A stretch of DNA of 64,000 nucleotides from contig JACCGJ010000240.1 in the NCBI GenBank assembly GCA_013407085.1, positions 18,474-82,473 of the forward strand, in the 5' to 3' direction. Below are positions 1-11,700 of this stretch, piece after piece (position 1 is the stretch's first letter; every line of letters starts with the position of its first letter). Under the pieces are notes generated by a model. That model worked only from the letters and a program-made list of their open reading frames with translations. It did no database searches and was not told where the DNA came from. This DNA comes from Atriophallophorus winterbourni. Its lineage: Eukaryota > Platyhelminthes > Trematoda > Plagiorchiida > Microphallidae. The translations under genes and the position numbers were made by a program.

Positions 1-2
1 GG

Positions 3-170
3 CATTGTGTAAAGCGCCGTCTGCAAGCTGGCGAGGAGCAAATACAGCTCTTGGCTGCTGAACGCAGATCACGCCGCCGGCGTGCAACTGACGCCGATCG
101 ACTGAGTACTGATGTGAGCGCTGAGGGAGATTTTCACTCCCGAATCGGACTTTCCAAAAGCTGCGGAGCA
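3..170 (+). CDS. possible 3' terminal exon of an unidentified gene
   Basis: An open frame enters from the window edge and ends at a TGA at 168-170, giving about 55 residues. It is rich in Arg, Glu and Gln, with a charged stretch (KRRLQAGEEQ, then ERRSRRRRA) that could be the end of a coiled coil, followed by a Ser/Asp-rich tail. The DNA here is visibly GC-richer than the next 2 kb, which is the main reason to suspect coding. No family is recognised. There is no upstream sequence to test for a splice acceptor, so it could equally be chance or an old repeat. It lies on the strand opposite to the coiled-coil gene at 2606-14190. Confidence 0.3.
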
Positions 171-241
171 TGAAACCATCATGCGCCTGTGATGTACATC
201 CACGATCGATATCGACCGAGGGAGGGAGGATACAATATAAA

Positions 242-345
242 GGAAAACACAAGCTTGATCCAGGCAAAGTGCCGTACAGTCAGAGACTGCACGTGGGCTA
301 AGATACTGTCAGGTTGCCCAGACCTAGACAGAAATGAGAAAGAAA
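242..345 (-). repeat. SINE-1 fragment
   Basis: On the plus strand it reads AAAACACAAGC through CCCAGACCTAGACAG, matching the core of the other SINE-1 copies with scattered substitutions. The pentamer tail has been lost. Confidence 0.7.
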
Positions 346-450
346 ATAGACTGAGGGAGGCCAACAGCAGCATTACGCAGAGCTGTACTACATGTTCGGA
401 CTTGTTGCAACAACAAAACTCAGCTACTATCCACAGAAGAAGGCTTTAAT

Positions 451-2050
451 TGTTCCACAAATGGCTATATTTAGTGACTGATTACGCCTCAAATGGACGC
501 ATGTCGATTGGCAAGATCACTTTAGCTGCAATGATTTCGTTTCTGACCCCCTCAGACATTCAAAGCAGCATTGAGTGGCTTTGATCCCGAGGCTAAACGA
601 TTAGTGCATCTAGATTTTTTCTTATAAATCTATCCCCCTAAAATAAAAAGCGGCAATGGACAACTTGACATACACTCGATCGCAGCTACTCGTTAATTCG
701 CATCACAAAACCCCTACAAAGTACTCATCGGAATCCTCAATGAAAGTATGCACCGAAGTCAACGTAACAAAAATAGCTGGAAGCTTGGAATCAAACTAAA
801 ACGAAGCGTTAGATCAATAACTTCCGCACAATAAACACCGATCTGAAGTAATTGCTACCGGTAGAGATGTCACGCCAAATCAGGAAACAGAAATTTTACT
901 CTTATCCGTTCTTGATGATGAAGATATGGACGCAACACGGAGAACAATAGCAAATGGATGAAATGAACATGGCGATTGAATCGATTAGGCAGATCATATC
1001 AAAAGACAATGGCAACTGTAACGAAGAAACATTTTCGAAGTAAAAAGAAGTAATAAACGGAAAATAACCGTAGCTGGAGTAAATAATGAGGTGAGTGATT
1101 TGTTATGCGCCAATGAGGATAATGATAGTATGTGAAACGCTGGGATTTAGAGCATAATCGGGATAAGACGTCAGAAACAAACACGAGCGGTGCGGTGGCG
1201 AGCAATCACTGGAGGCAGCTTTGCAAATGGCTCTCCAATTCATCGCGGGATTCCAGGGTTTGACCACAACAGGGGCACCAAGGCTCTTCCTAAATGAGAA
1301 AAAAAGTACTAGGAAGCATTCACGAAACATTCATACGATTCAATTTCGTCCTCCAGAAAAAGACGTTTTCCAAGGGTTCTCTGTACGCACACGGCTACGT
1401 TTGTCCGACCTCTACATATAGAACGCACAGGCTAAATCTCGCCATATTAATTTTCATCGATAATGAACTGCAACCGCGAACTCGGTGCAGGCTATGCAAA
1501 TACCGCTTTCACCCGTTTTTATATGGGCATGGGCAATCCAGCGGCGGTTAGACAATGTGCATAAAATTAATTTCTCCGCAGCTGTGGGCAAAATGCATCA
1601 TTTTTTCTTATCAACTGAAGTCAATTTTCGACGCGCAATTTTGAACGAATTACGAGATACCGGAAATTGTTGTGACACTTTTGTCTCAAAACTTTTGGTT
1701 ACACCATTTGTTAATAAACTGAATCACATGTGGAAATTATCAATCAAGACGGAAAAGAAACATCGTTCAGTCGATAAATCGATATCGGGACCTGTCGGTC
1801 AAATTGTTTTAAATTATTTGCTGAAAATTCGTTTATATGAATAAAGCTAATTTCTTCTTCAAAATGTGCAACGTATTCGGCTGCGTACAAATTTGATTAG
1901 ATTTTGTCACACATGTAGGCGGCAAACAGCAATAATCATAATCAAGCTTACGAAAACCGAACAAGTAATTAACAAAGAATCAAACAGCTTCATGAATAAT
2001 TCTGTAAAGGTTGGACGCAGATAAAATTGATTGAACAAGTACAGTTTAAT
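451..2050. other. no recognisable gene
   Basis: AT-rich sequence with only short ORFs that lack family motifs or splice context. No repeat shared with the rest of the window was recognised. Confidence 0.5.
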
Positions 2051-2153
2051 GTATGTATGTATGAAAGCACTAGCCTGGTCCAGGCAAAGTGCCACACAGT
2101 CAGGGACTGTACGTGGGTTGACATACTGTCAGGTTACCCAGGCCTAGACAGAA
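2051..2153 (-). repeat. SINE-1 copy, tail converted to GTAT repeats
   Basis: The copy runs from GTATGTATGTATGAAAGC to CCTAGACAGAAG. The usual ATACC tail (seen here as its complement) is replaced by a tetranucleotide run, as also happens on a large scale at 57208. Substitutions occur throughout the core. Confidence 0.75.
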
Positions 2154-2605
2154 GTACAGTTTAATACTAAATACTGACGCGTGAATAATGATAATTTCTC
2201 GTTGCCAAGGTTGCAGAACGAAACCCAATGAAAAACTAAAGCGGGGTTGCAAGAAGAATATGATTATATCCATGGGCGACGCACATGTGAAGTTCAGCCA
2301 TCATTTAAGCGAAGGGTTATTCTAGAAAGTATGACCACTTTAATATCTAACAGTGATTTCAAAGTTTAACTACATTAAATAATCCTTCAGGTTCCATTAA
2401 ATAATTTAAAAGTCGGAAACGTATGAGCACAGCTTATCACCTGCTAAACCTAATGGACTATAGCATTAACACGAATCGCTCTGTGCGTTCCAGAAACAGT
2501 TAACAGACTATTGCTAAAACCAAAAAACTGCGTCTAGAATAAGTTGACACGTAAAATCAGATTATAAGAAAATGCGATCGAAAGAAACTTAGAACACTGA
2601 CTCAC

Positions 2606-2797
2606 CTGTTCTACTGAGAAACTCGGTTGGGGGGTTTCACCGGGAGCGGCGGAAGAACGCATGTGTGATGGGGCCTCGAATGTTTCACCGATGTCCTGAA
2701 TCAGGTGACGAATACGAGCGCCAATTTTAGGCAAGGCAGTATTGGAAAGATGATAAGCAAGTCGTTGGGTTTTGATAGGTACAAATGATCGAGGGAA
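2606..2797 (-). CDS. coiled-coil gene exon 7
   Basis: The acceptor is TTACCTAG and the donor GTGAGT. The exon has 64 uninterrupted codons, FPRSFVPIKTQRL to PSFSVEQ, with a helix-like part and then a Pro/Ser-rich part. It could belong to another minus-strand gene, but strand and phase agree with exon 6. Confidence 0.62.
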
Positions 2798-5700
2798 CTA
2801 GGTAAAAAATCCAAAACAATAAACGGGCTATTGTAACCTTACCTAGAATAAGGTATGGTATGGTATGAAAGCACAAGCCTGATCCAGGCAAAGTGCCGCA
2901 CAGTCAGAGACTACACGTGGGCTAAGATACTGTCAGGTTGCCCAGGCCTAGACAGATATGAGGGGGAAATAGAAGTGGTAGTGAGACTCCAGCGTGTTTC
3001 AGCATGCAGCTCACTACCGTTGGCCAATCAATTTAGCACGATGTTAGCCGCACAGCACATAAATGCTGCACGATTGCACATCCTAGAATAAGGAAACGGA
3101 GGTGGGCACAGCTAGAACGTTGCTAAGTTGGTGTGACAGGTGAGTTGGGGGCAAATGCAACAAACACGAGAGACAGAGTTATAAAGAGACACCAACGAAG
3201 AAAACAAACAAGCAATGCTCAAACGATTGTCAAATAGAAGCTGCATAACTAAGCAGTTCCCACTGGTGTCCATCAGTTAAGGCGACGGGTACCCGAGTAC
3301 ATCAAGCATTCGATGGACAGTACATCGATAGGACTGCTTGTTCGCATAACCTGTTGGATGCCGAAATAAACCACTGGGGGGCCAGCCAATGACTTGGAAT
3401 ATTGGAGGTGAAAAAGTTGGCCACATCACTAAGCTCAGTGGAAAGTATTTACTTGCCTCGGGGTGGTCAGTAGACCTTCCAAATAAGACTTCAAACTAAA
3501 GAGGTTATTCCTTTTTCTAACGTTTTAAAAAATAAAAAAAATCGTACGCATCTTGCTTCTTTGTTTGTCTGGTAATCTCCGCATTACAAGTTAGCACGGC
3601 ACCTGAATCCAAGCAAGCGCTTCAGGACAAAGATAATCGAGAATGATCGTGGAGTGAATTGCGATTCACGTCAGAAGAACCCTCCCCAATACACCAAACA
3701 GTGTGCATCTAGCATCAAACTCGAAATGGGATTGTGAGTCGACGCATATATCACTATAGGAAATCTTGGTGCGGTCACAGCTGCGCCAATGAATACTAAC
3801 AATAATAATATTCCAATTTATTTACAAAAAGATAATGCTGGGATGACACTCTGAAGCATGACCAGTGTCACAGAACAAAGCGGAGTTTCCTATGTTGACG
3901 TTGTAGTGGACGATACCAGCACACTGGATGACAATAAATGTCAAAGTGACGTTAGATGGTGTACTACGAGGAAGCGGAATGAGTTACGTAATACCATATA
4001 AATGAAAGTAGGATAGAAGTATGAAAAAAGGTAGCATGCAATGTCGCAGATCGGTATGGAATGATGTGACATCAATTTGACAAACGAATACAATCAGAGA
4101 ACGAGATAGTACATCAAGACTGCAACTTATTGCGGCTCATTATCGGCAACAAGATGTTAGATGGGAACAGAAGTACAAGGCAAAAACCACACTAACCTGC
4201 GTAGAAGCTTGTACAGCCTCATCGTTCAATGGAACCTACAACGAAAAGGTTCAAGCATGAGTTAAAACCAAAAAGAGAAAAGCTAAACAACCACTCCGCT
4301 TGTTGAAAATGTACGAACGATGCGCAACAATTCCGCCAAAAACAAAACACACAGAGTGATGCATTTTTACTGCAAACGAATTAGTGGATATTAAGGTTTT
4401 GAATAGTGGCTCGATTGGTGCCCCTATGTTCGCAGTAGTAAGTGGATTCTGTACGATCTGAATCGTCAGTGTTTATGCACACACACGGATCTAACTGTGT
4501 ATGAAATCGAAAATCTCGAATCTCACTCAAAGTTTGACTGCACAAAAGCGGGCATAGTTAGACGAGTTCGCTGCTGCAAGTCGCCCGGGTGACAATCAAC
4601 GTAACACGACAGGTGTAAGGCCAACTCGCTAACAGGTAGCGGGGAAATTGAAACTTAATAAGCGATGGCAGTTATGTACTTGCTACCGGTGTAATGCTGT
4701 TCATCATGATGATGAATAAAAATTGTAAGCAATATGACAATTCAAGCACCAAATCGAAGTCACGAACGAGAAGCTGGTCTATTTGCCGATAAGTGACACA
4801 CAGTCAGTTTTGCTCACAAACCCCGCAATTATACTTCACAACCGGCAGTCGGTAGGATTAGGTTCAGTGAACCGTGGGGGATAGATTCAATTTATCATTG
4901 GAACTAATGAAGACAGAAGGTATGGTATGATGGTATGAAAGCACAAGCCTGATCCAGGCAAAGTGCTGCACAGTCAGAGACTGCACGTGGGCTAGGATAC
5001 TGTCAGGTTGCCCAGGCCTAGACAGATATGAGGGGGAAGACAGAAGACCTACGTATAAATTTAGGTGACTGGNNNNNNNNNNNNNNNNNNNNNNNNNNNN
5101 NNNNNNNNNNNNNNNNNNNNNNNNNNNNNNNNNNNNNNNNNNNNNNNNNNNNNNNNNNNNNNNNNNNNNNNNNNNNNNNNNNNNNNNNNNNNNNNNNNNN
5201 NNNNNNNNNNNNNNNNNNNNNNNNNNNNNNNNNNNNNNNNNNNNNNNNNNNNNNNNNNNNNNNNNNNNNNNNNNNNNNNNNNNNNNNNNNNNNNNNNNNN
5301 NNNNNNNNNNNNNNNNNNNNNNNNNNNNNNNNNNNNNNNNNNNNNNNNNNNNNNNNNNNNNNNNNNNNNNNNNNNNNNNNNNNNNNNNNNNNNNNNNNNN
5401 NNNNNNNNNNNNNNNNNNNNNNNNNNNNNNNNNNNNNNNNNNNNNNNNNNNNNNNNNNNNNNNNNNNNNNNNNNNNNNNNNNNNNNNNNNNNNNNNNNNN
5501 NNNNNNNNNNNNNNNNNNNNNNNNNNNNNNNNNNNNNNNNNNNNNNNNNNNNNNNNNNNNNNNNNNNNNNNNNNNNNNNNNNNNNNNNNNNNNNNNNNNN
5601 NNNNNNNNNNNNNNNNNNNNNNNNNNNNNNNNNNNNNNNNNNNNNNNNNNNNNNNNNNNNNNNNNNNNNNNNNNNNNNNNNNNNNNNNNNNNNNNNNNNN

Positions 5701-8700
5701 NNNNNNNNNNNNNNNNNNNNNNNNNNNNNNNNNNNNNNNNNNNNNNNNNNNNNNNNNNNNNNNNNNNNNNNNNNNNNNNNNNNNNNNNNNNNNNNNNNNN
5801 NNNNNNNNNNNNNNNNNNNNNNNNNNNNNNNNNNNNNNNNNNNNNNNNNNNNNNNNNNNNNNNNNNNNNNNNNNNNNNNNNNNNNNNNNNNNNNNNNNNN
5901 NNNNNNNNNNNNNNNNNNNNNNNNNNNNNNNNNNNNNNNNNNNNNNNNNNNNNNNNNNNNNNNNNNNNNNNNNNNNNNNNNNNNNNNNNNNNNNNNNNNN
6001 NNNNNNNNNNNNNNNNNNNNNNNNNNNNNNNNNNNNNNNNNNNNNNNNNNNNNNNNNNNNNNNNNNNNNNNNTTATCATTGGAACTAATGAAGACAGAAG
6101 GTATGGTATGATTGTATGAAAGCACAAGCCTGATCCAGGCAAAGTGCCGCACAGTCAGAGACTGCACGTGGGTTAAGATATTGTCAGGTTACCCAGGCCT
6201 AGACAGATATGAGGGGGGGATAGAAATGGTATGGTATGAAAGCACAAGCCTGATCCAGGCAAAGTGCCGCACAGTCAGAGACTGCACGTGGGCTAAGATA
6301 CTGCCAGGTTGCCCTGGCCTAGACAGATATGAGGGGGGAGACAGAAGACCTACGTATAAATTTAGGTGACTGGTAGAAATTTGGGATGATGTTGACGTGT
6401 AAAGTGCAAAGCAGGAAGATTTCATCAAAGCACTGCCACAGTCGAAGGAGAATCGGTTGGTTTTTATTTGGGAAAACACGCATCAACATGCCAGCGTGAC
6501 CCACAATAAAAATTCAATGTTCGATAAGAATGAAATTTTACACCCTGATACAAATGAGAAAATAGGAAAACTGTGAGATTCACGTTTGTTCTTTGATTTA
6601 TTTGGATGCATCATCATCAGCACGTACAGCATTACACCGGTAGCAAGTATCGAATGCAAGTATGACACGTTAAAATCCGAAAACGATAAGAACGGGTTCG
6701 ACCTAAAAAAAAGCTACGCAACCTGCGGAAGATTAAGAATAGACACCTCGGGATGAGGTGCCTACACCTCGAATCAAACAAGTGTTGGACACAGAAGGCA
6801 GGTGGTGAACATGACAATTAATTTTTATTGAGTAAAACAGAACGATCAAATATTATTGAATTAAATAACGCAGTAAGGATAGGTATAATGAAATGAATGG
6901 CGTGTAGACAGAATAGCAAATATGAAAGAAAGAAACACTGACTCACACGTTCAGTCGTCTGCACGGCAAGATTTCTTCTAGTTTCTACTGCAGCTGGAGA
7001 AAGGAGCGAGCAACGGTGAACGATGAGAGAGTGTCACACCTATTATTGTGATAGTTGAAATAATTCATAGCGATTGTCAAATACAGCTACCAGCGAGTAA
7101 TTAGATCACAGCAGATATAATTAAACTTTCCATAATACTAATGACCCTGGTTATTGTTATTTCGCCAAAAGACAGACTATTTGCAAATAATATTGATGGT
7201 TGCACAGAATGCGTTGTCCAACCTGAAAAACGAGTATATTCGAGAAAAATGTTCACTAACTAAAAATAATATCACACATACGAGGTTTCTATACCGTTAG
7301 CATTTGTAATTTTTACCTCAAATTTGAAAAGATTACTGCCATCATAATCAGGAACAGCATTACACCGATAGTAAATACCGATTGCTTAACTGTCTTACAA
7401 CCACAAAATAAAATCCTATAAGATAGGGAATGGCAGGATTTAAAAAGCTACAGAATCTATAAAAGAATACGCACAAATAAACCGGGATGATGTGTGGGCA
7501 CTTCGAATGGAACATGCACTTAATCGTTTTATGGACGACTAAGCGACACCAGCACTGCAAAGCATCATGGAAAGCTTTCCTCGTCACTTCACTTACCGCC
7601 ATTAAACACGGTTTCGAGACATCCTGAAGTGTAACTAGCCACCGCAAAATCGGATCGCGGGGAACCCGGCACGGAAGACGGACTGCGCCGAATTTCGAAA
7701 AGCTTTTAGTTAGGGTCGTTAGCTGGATATGCCATGTGATGGTTTGGCTATCACGAATTCTATGTGAATTGGATGCGGCGGTGAAAAAGAATCGGTTTCG
7801 GAAGTCGGTGGTCCCACTTAAAAAGCATAGACAGTGGGAGATGACGCGCCTACAACTCGAATAATAGTGAGCACCACAATACAGTGTTCAAGTAAATTTT
7901 GGAGCGCGTAGAGAGATATCAAGACGGTAGAATCCACGCGCCTATCAATTCTATGCAGAAAAACTTCCCTCGTCAGTGCATGTAACAACACAAAAGATTA
8001 ATCAAACGATCCAAAAAGATGCAACTCACTAAGATTCAGTATTACTGTGTCGGTAAGATGTGGATAAAAAAGTATTCCACAAAAATCAATTGTCGACGAC
8101 ATAAAAAAGACGAGTATTCTTCACACAACGGTACGTATATATGTGGGCTTACACACTGAGGGTAGATATAGCCGTGTTGTCATGCGGTAGACAGGGTTAA
8201 AACAAAGAAACAGTAGCAGTGAACGCTTTATCGAGTGACTGCAAATGAAAGCTCTGACATTGAACAATTTTCTAAGAAACAAGTTTATCGAAATTTCATC
8301 AAACAATCTGTTATCAGTAGTGACGTTTTGGGAGTTTACAAGATACGTACTTGTAACTGAGATAGCCTGGTCAACTTCTTTGTCTAGTTGAAGTTCAAGG
8401 AGACGTTGTCGGATGATGACCAAAGAATTCATTACATCACTGATGGTTTCCACCTTCACTTCTTCAACGGGTACAGAGGAGGACTCTGAGCTAATGTGAC
8501 AAGAGAAAAGAAAAATAGTTCCTGTTGCACAAAAACAGACCACACACAGAAATGTCCCAATTCCAAAATAAAGAGTCCTGTATAATCGGCTTAGCAAGAA
8601 CGAATCATGAAAGACCATAGATTTTGAATGATACGTACATAAAACAGTGTAATTAAATAAAAGAAAACTCAAATTATTTATCGCCATATAACACTGAGTT

Positions 8701-11700
8701 ATTTGCATCCAGTTTAATAGATGTGTCTCATGTTGAATCCAATTTTCCACTTTGGAATGGCAACAAAGTTGGAGCGCTAGGGCATCCATGTTGCAGGTGT
8801 AGAATGACAAGTCTAGAGCTAAACAAAATGTCACGCAATCTCTTGGACTGCTTCGATGAGATACTATCGGGTAGCTCATGACCTCATAAATATACGGGGA
8901 ACGAGTGATGGCAGTTAGACTGCAATGCCTTCTTGGTTGTATCTAATTACCACTCGCGAGCAATGTAGCAATGTAATATGTACGGAACAGAAAAGCATAA
9001 TTCCAAGCCCGCCCGAAGTATTGCGCTGTAAGAGCACTGGATTCAACACTGAGAATTTTGGAATTTATCTAATTGTTAATACCGAAAGCTCGCCCAGATT
9101 CGATTATAGAGATCACGTTGGTCCGCGGAGCAAATTACCGGATGTAGAAATTTAAACACGAGCGATATAAAACCCTTTCTATACCTTGCTGATCTGTCTT
9201 TGGACCTAGGTTGACGCCGCAGAAGATCGTGAGTGTTTCTCAGGCTATAAAATGGGTATGAAGTTAACAAACTAGAGCCACGGCAGCAGAAATAGAGCGG
9301 TGGTAGTAACACAAGAGTATGCAGCGGTTTGAGGTGTTAGGAGTAGGTTACAGGTCTCCAATACAGGGAGTTTTCAAGAGAAATCATCAGAAGATAGAGC
9401 TCGGCATGCGAAACCAAAGCACCCGAGGTCAAGCTGAACCGAGAAACAAGAATTTCTGCTCGTTACCACCCGAAGTTGAAAAACTCACTCAGAAATTGAT
9501 GGAATATTTGGAAATTACAACAATATCTACCGCGAGTATAGATTCCGTCACAGTAAAACACAAGCCAGGATCCAGACAAAGCGCCGCACAGTTAAAAACT
9601 GCACCTGGGCTAGGATACTGTCAGGTTGCCTAGGCCTAAGCATCATCATCATCATGAAGCTCAAGTCTGGCGCCAGAAAAGTGCAAAGCAACATGAATCA
9701 GGAAAAGCAGATAAGCAAGCGCGAAAAAAGAAAGAAAGCAAATTGAATGTACAAATGTAAATGCACAAAAAGCAGTTTGTTTTTGAATTTTGACTGCATG
9801 CTATTTTGTGACTTTTTAATTTTTTAATTAAATATAGTAAAACCGGATAAAAATATAATTAAAAAGGTTTAGACAGATGTAAGATAAAATGGCAGTGAGA
9901 CTAAAGTGCGTTTTCGCATGCAGCTCAGTAACGTTGGTGAATCAATGTAGCATGGTGTTACCTGCTTAGTAGTAAAATGATGCACAATTGCTTAAAGTGC
10001 ACTATCTTTATTAGATCCTGGAACGCTTCAGACGACCCTGGAACGCCTCAGCTCATTTGGTTCTATGCTGGGGCTACGAATCAACACGCGCAAAACGAAG
10101 TATTTTACCACCGCCGCTGGACCTAATCTGCCTCTCAAGATTGATGGCGAGAACGTGGAGATAGTGAACACTTTTCGTTACCTTGGTTCATCCGTGCTAA
10201 CGTCAGGCCAAGCCAGGGATGAAATATTGACCGGTGTACCAGCTGCGCGCACGGCGTTTTCGCGACTGCGTTGGGTTCTATTTAGCCGTAGGGAAATCAT
10301 CCGACGTACAAAGTCAAGTGTTTACAGAGCGGCGATTCGTCCAGTTCTAACTTATGGATGCGAGACGTGGCCTGTGCGGGTGGAGGATATGCGGAAACTT
10401 GAGGTTTCCGACCAATGATGTCTCCGGCGCATCCTCAATGTCCGATGGGATGAGCGAGTAACGAATGACGATGATCGCCACCGTTGTTTTGATATCCCTC
10501 GCCCGAGTTTGATATTGCGACAACACCGACTGAGATTGTTTGGCCACATCTTTAGACGCTGAACTAACCAGGGTGACACTATCGCCGACACCCTGCGCCG
10601 AATGGCGTTGTTGTCGCGGAGGACAAGTGAGGACTTGGCTCGCCACCGTGAGATCGGATGTGGAGCTGCTTGGTCTACGATCGGTTTACGGATGACGCAC
10701 GTGGGACCGGACCTGGCTTAAAATCTGCGCGGATCTCGCTTCTAACCGCCGAGTGTGGGTGGCTGCAATCGGTGACATCAACGAAGCCGACTCATCCTCC
10801 AGGAGGAGATAGTCGCACAAAAGTAAAGTAAGTAAGTAGATGATAATCAGGTGTCAATTGATGTGGCCCAGCGGTTCGATAGCCGGCTCTCGACCATAAT
10901 TTGGACAAACGTTCACAGAAATCTAGAATTCGAAAATGGGATAAGTCCCCCGAGAATATTTAAAATTATTGGTTTTATTAGGCGGGTGATCCGGGCACAT
11001 ACATGGCCTGCAAGAGAACAGTTTACTTGAAAACGGTAACTGCTCATTACGAGGTAGACTATGAATGGGTTTTGTAATATGTACGGAAGCGATATTAAAT
11101 AGAATAAACACAGTTTCACATATAAAAATCAGTCAAGATACAGCACTACAGCTAATTTATCACATAGATGAACCAGTAAAATCAAAGTTCACGGAATGAA
11201 AATATTAGGATCAAATGAACACACAAAAATATAATACTTACCCGTTTTCAAGTGCCCGTAAGGCTTGGAAAATTCCATGCAATTCAGTTGAAACTTTGTT
11301 TAACTCATCCTGTAAAAGACCGAGGTTTACTAACCTTGAAAGAATAATCAAAGTGAGCAGCCACAATACAAACTGAACACGGAGCCTATTCAAGTACAAG
11401 CCCACCGGAATCCTATTAAATTGATTCTGACAAAGGTAGAGCCCATGAAGCGACAATCCGGGTGGCTATGTTGTATGGATTTGAAAATCGAATACTGAGG
11501 AAAGGCGTTTGTGAATCTTCGACTAACACAATCTCAACACCACATAACACGTAGCGCAACCAATAACGAACCCCAACTATGGTATGGTATGAAAGCCAAG
11601 CCTGATCCAAAGAAAGTGCCGCACAGTCTAAGAATGCACGTGGGCTAAGATACTGTAAGATTGCCCAGGCCTAGACAGAAATGAGGAAGACAAAAGAAGA

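Noticed and set aside
2854..3081. tRNA gene inside SINE-1
   Set aside because: Box A/B-like sequences exist, but no cloverleaf with anticodon arm could be drawn.
5018..6167. Long ORFs spanning the N run
   Set aside because: They are translated from N and have no content.
8121..8879. 252-codon minus-strand ORF
   Set aside because: Only 8490-8351 is bounded by good splice sites and fits neighbouring phases; the rest is AT-rich intron read-through.
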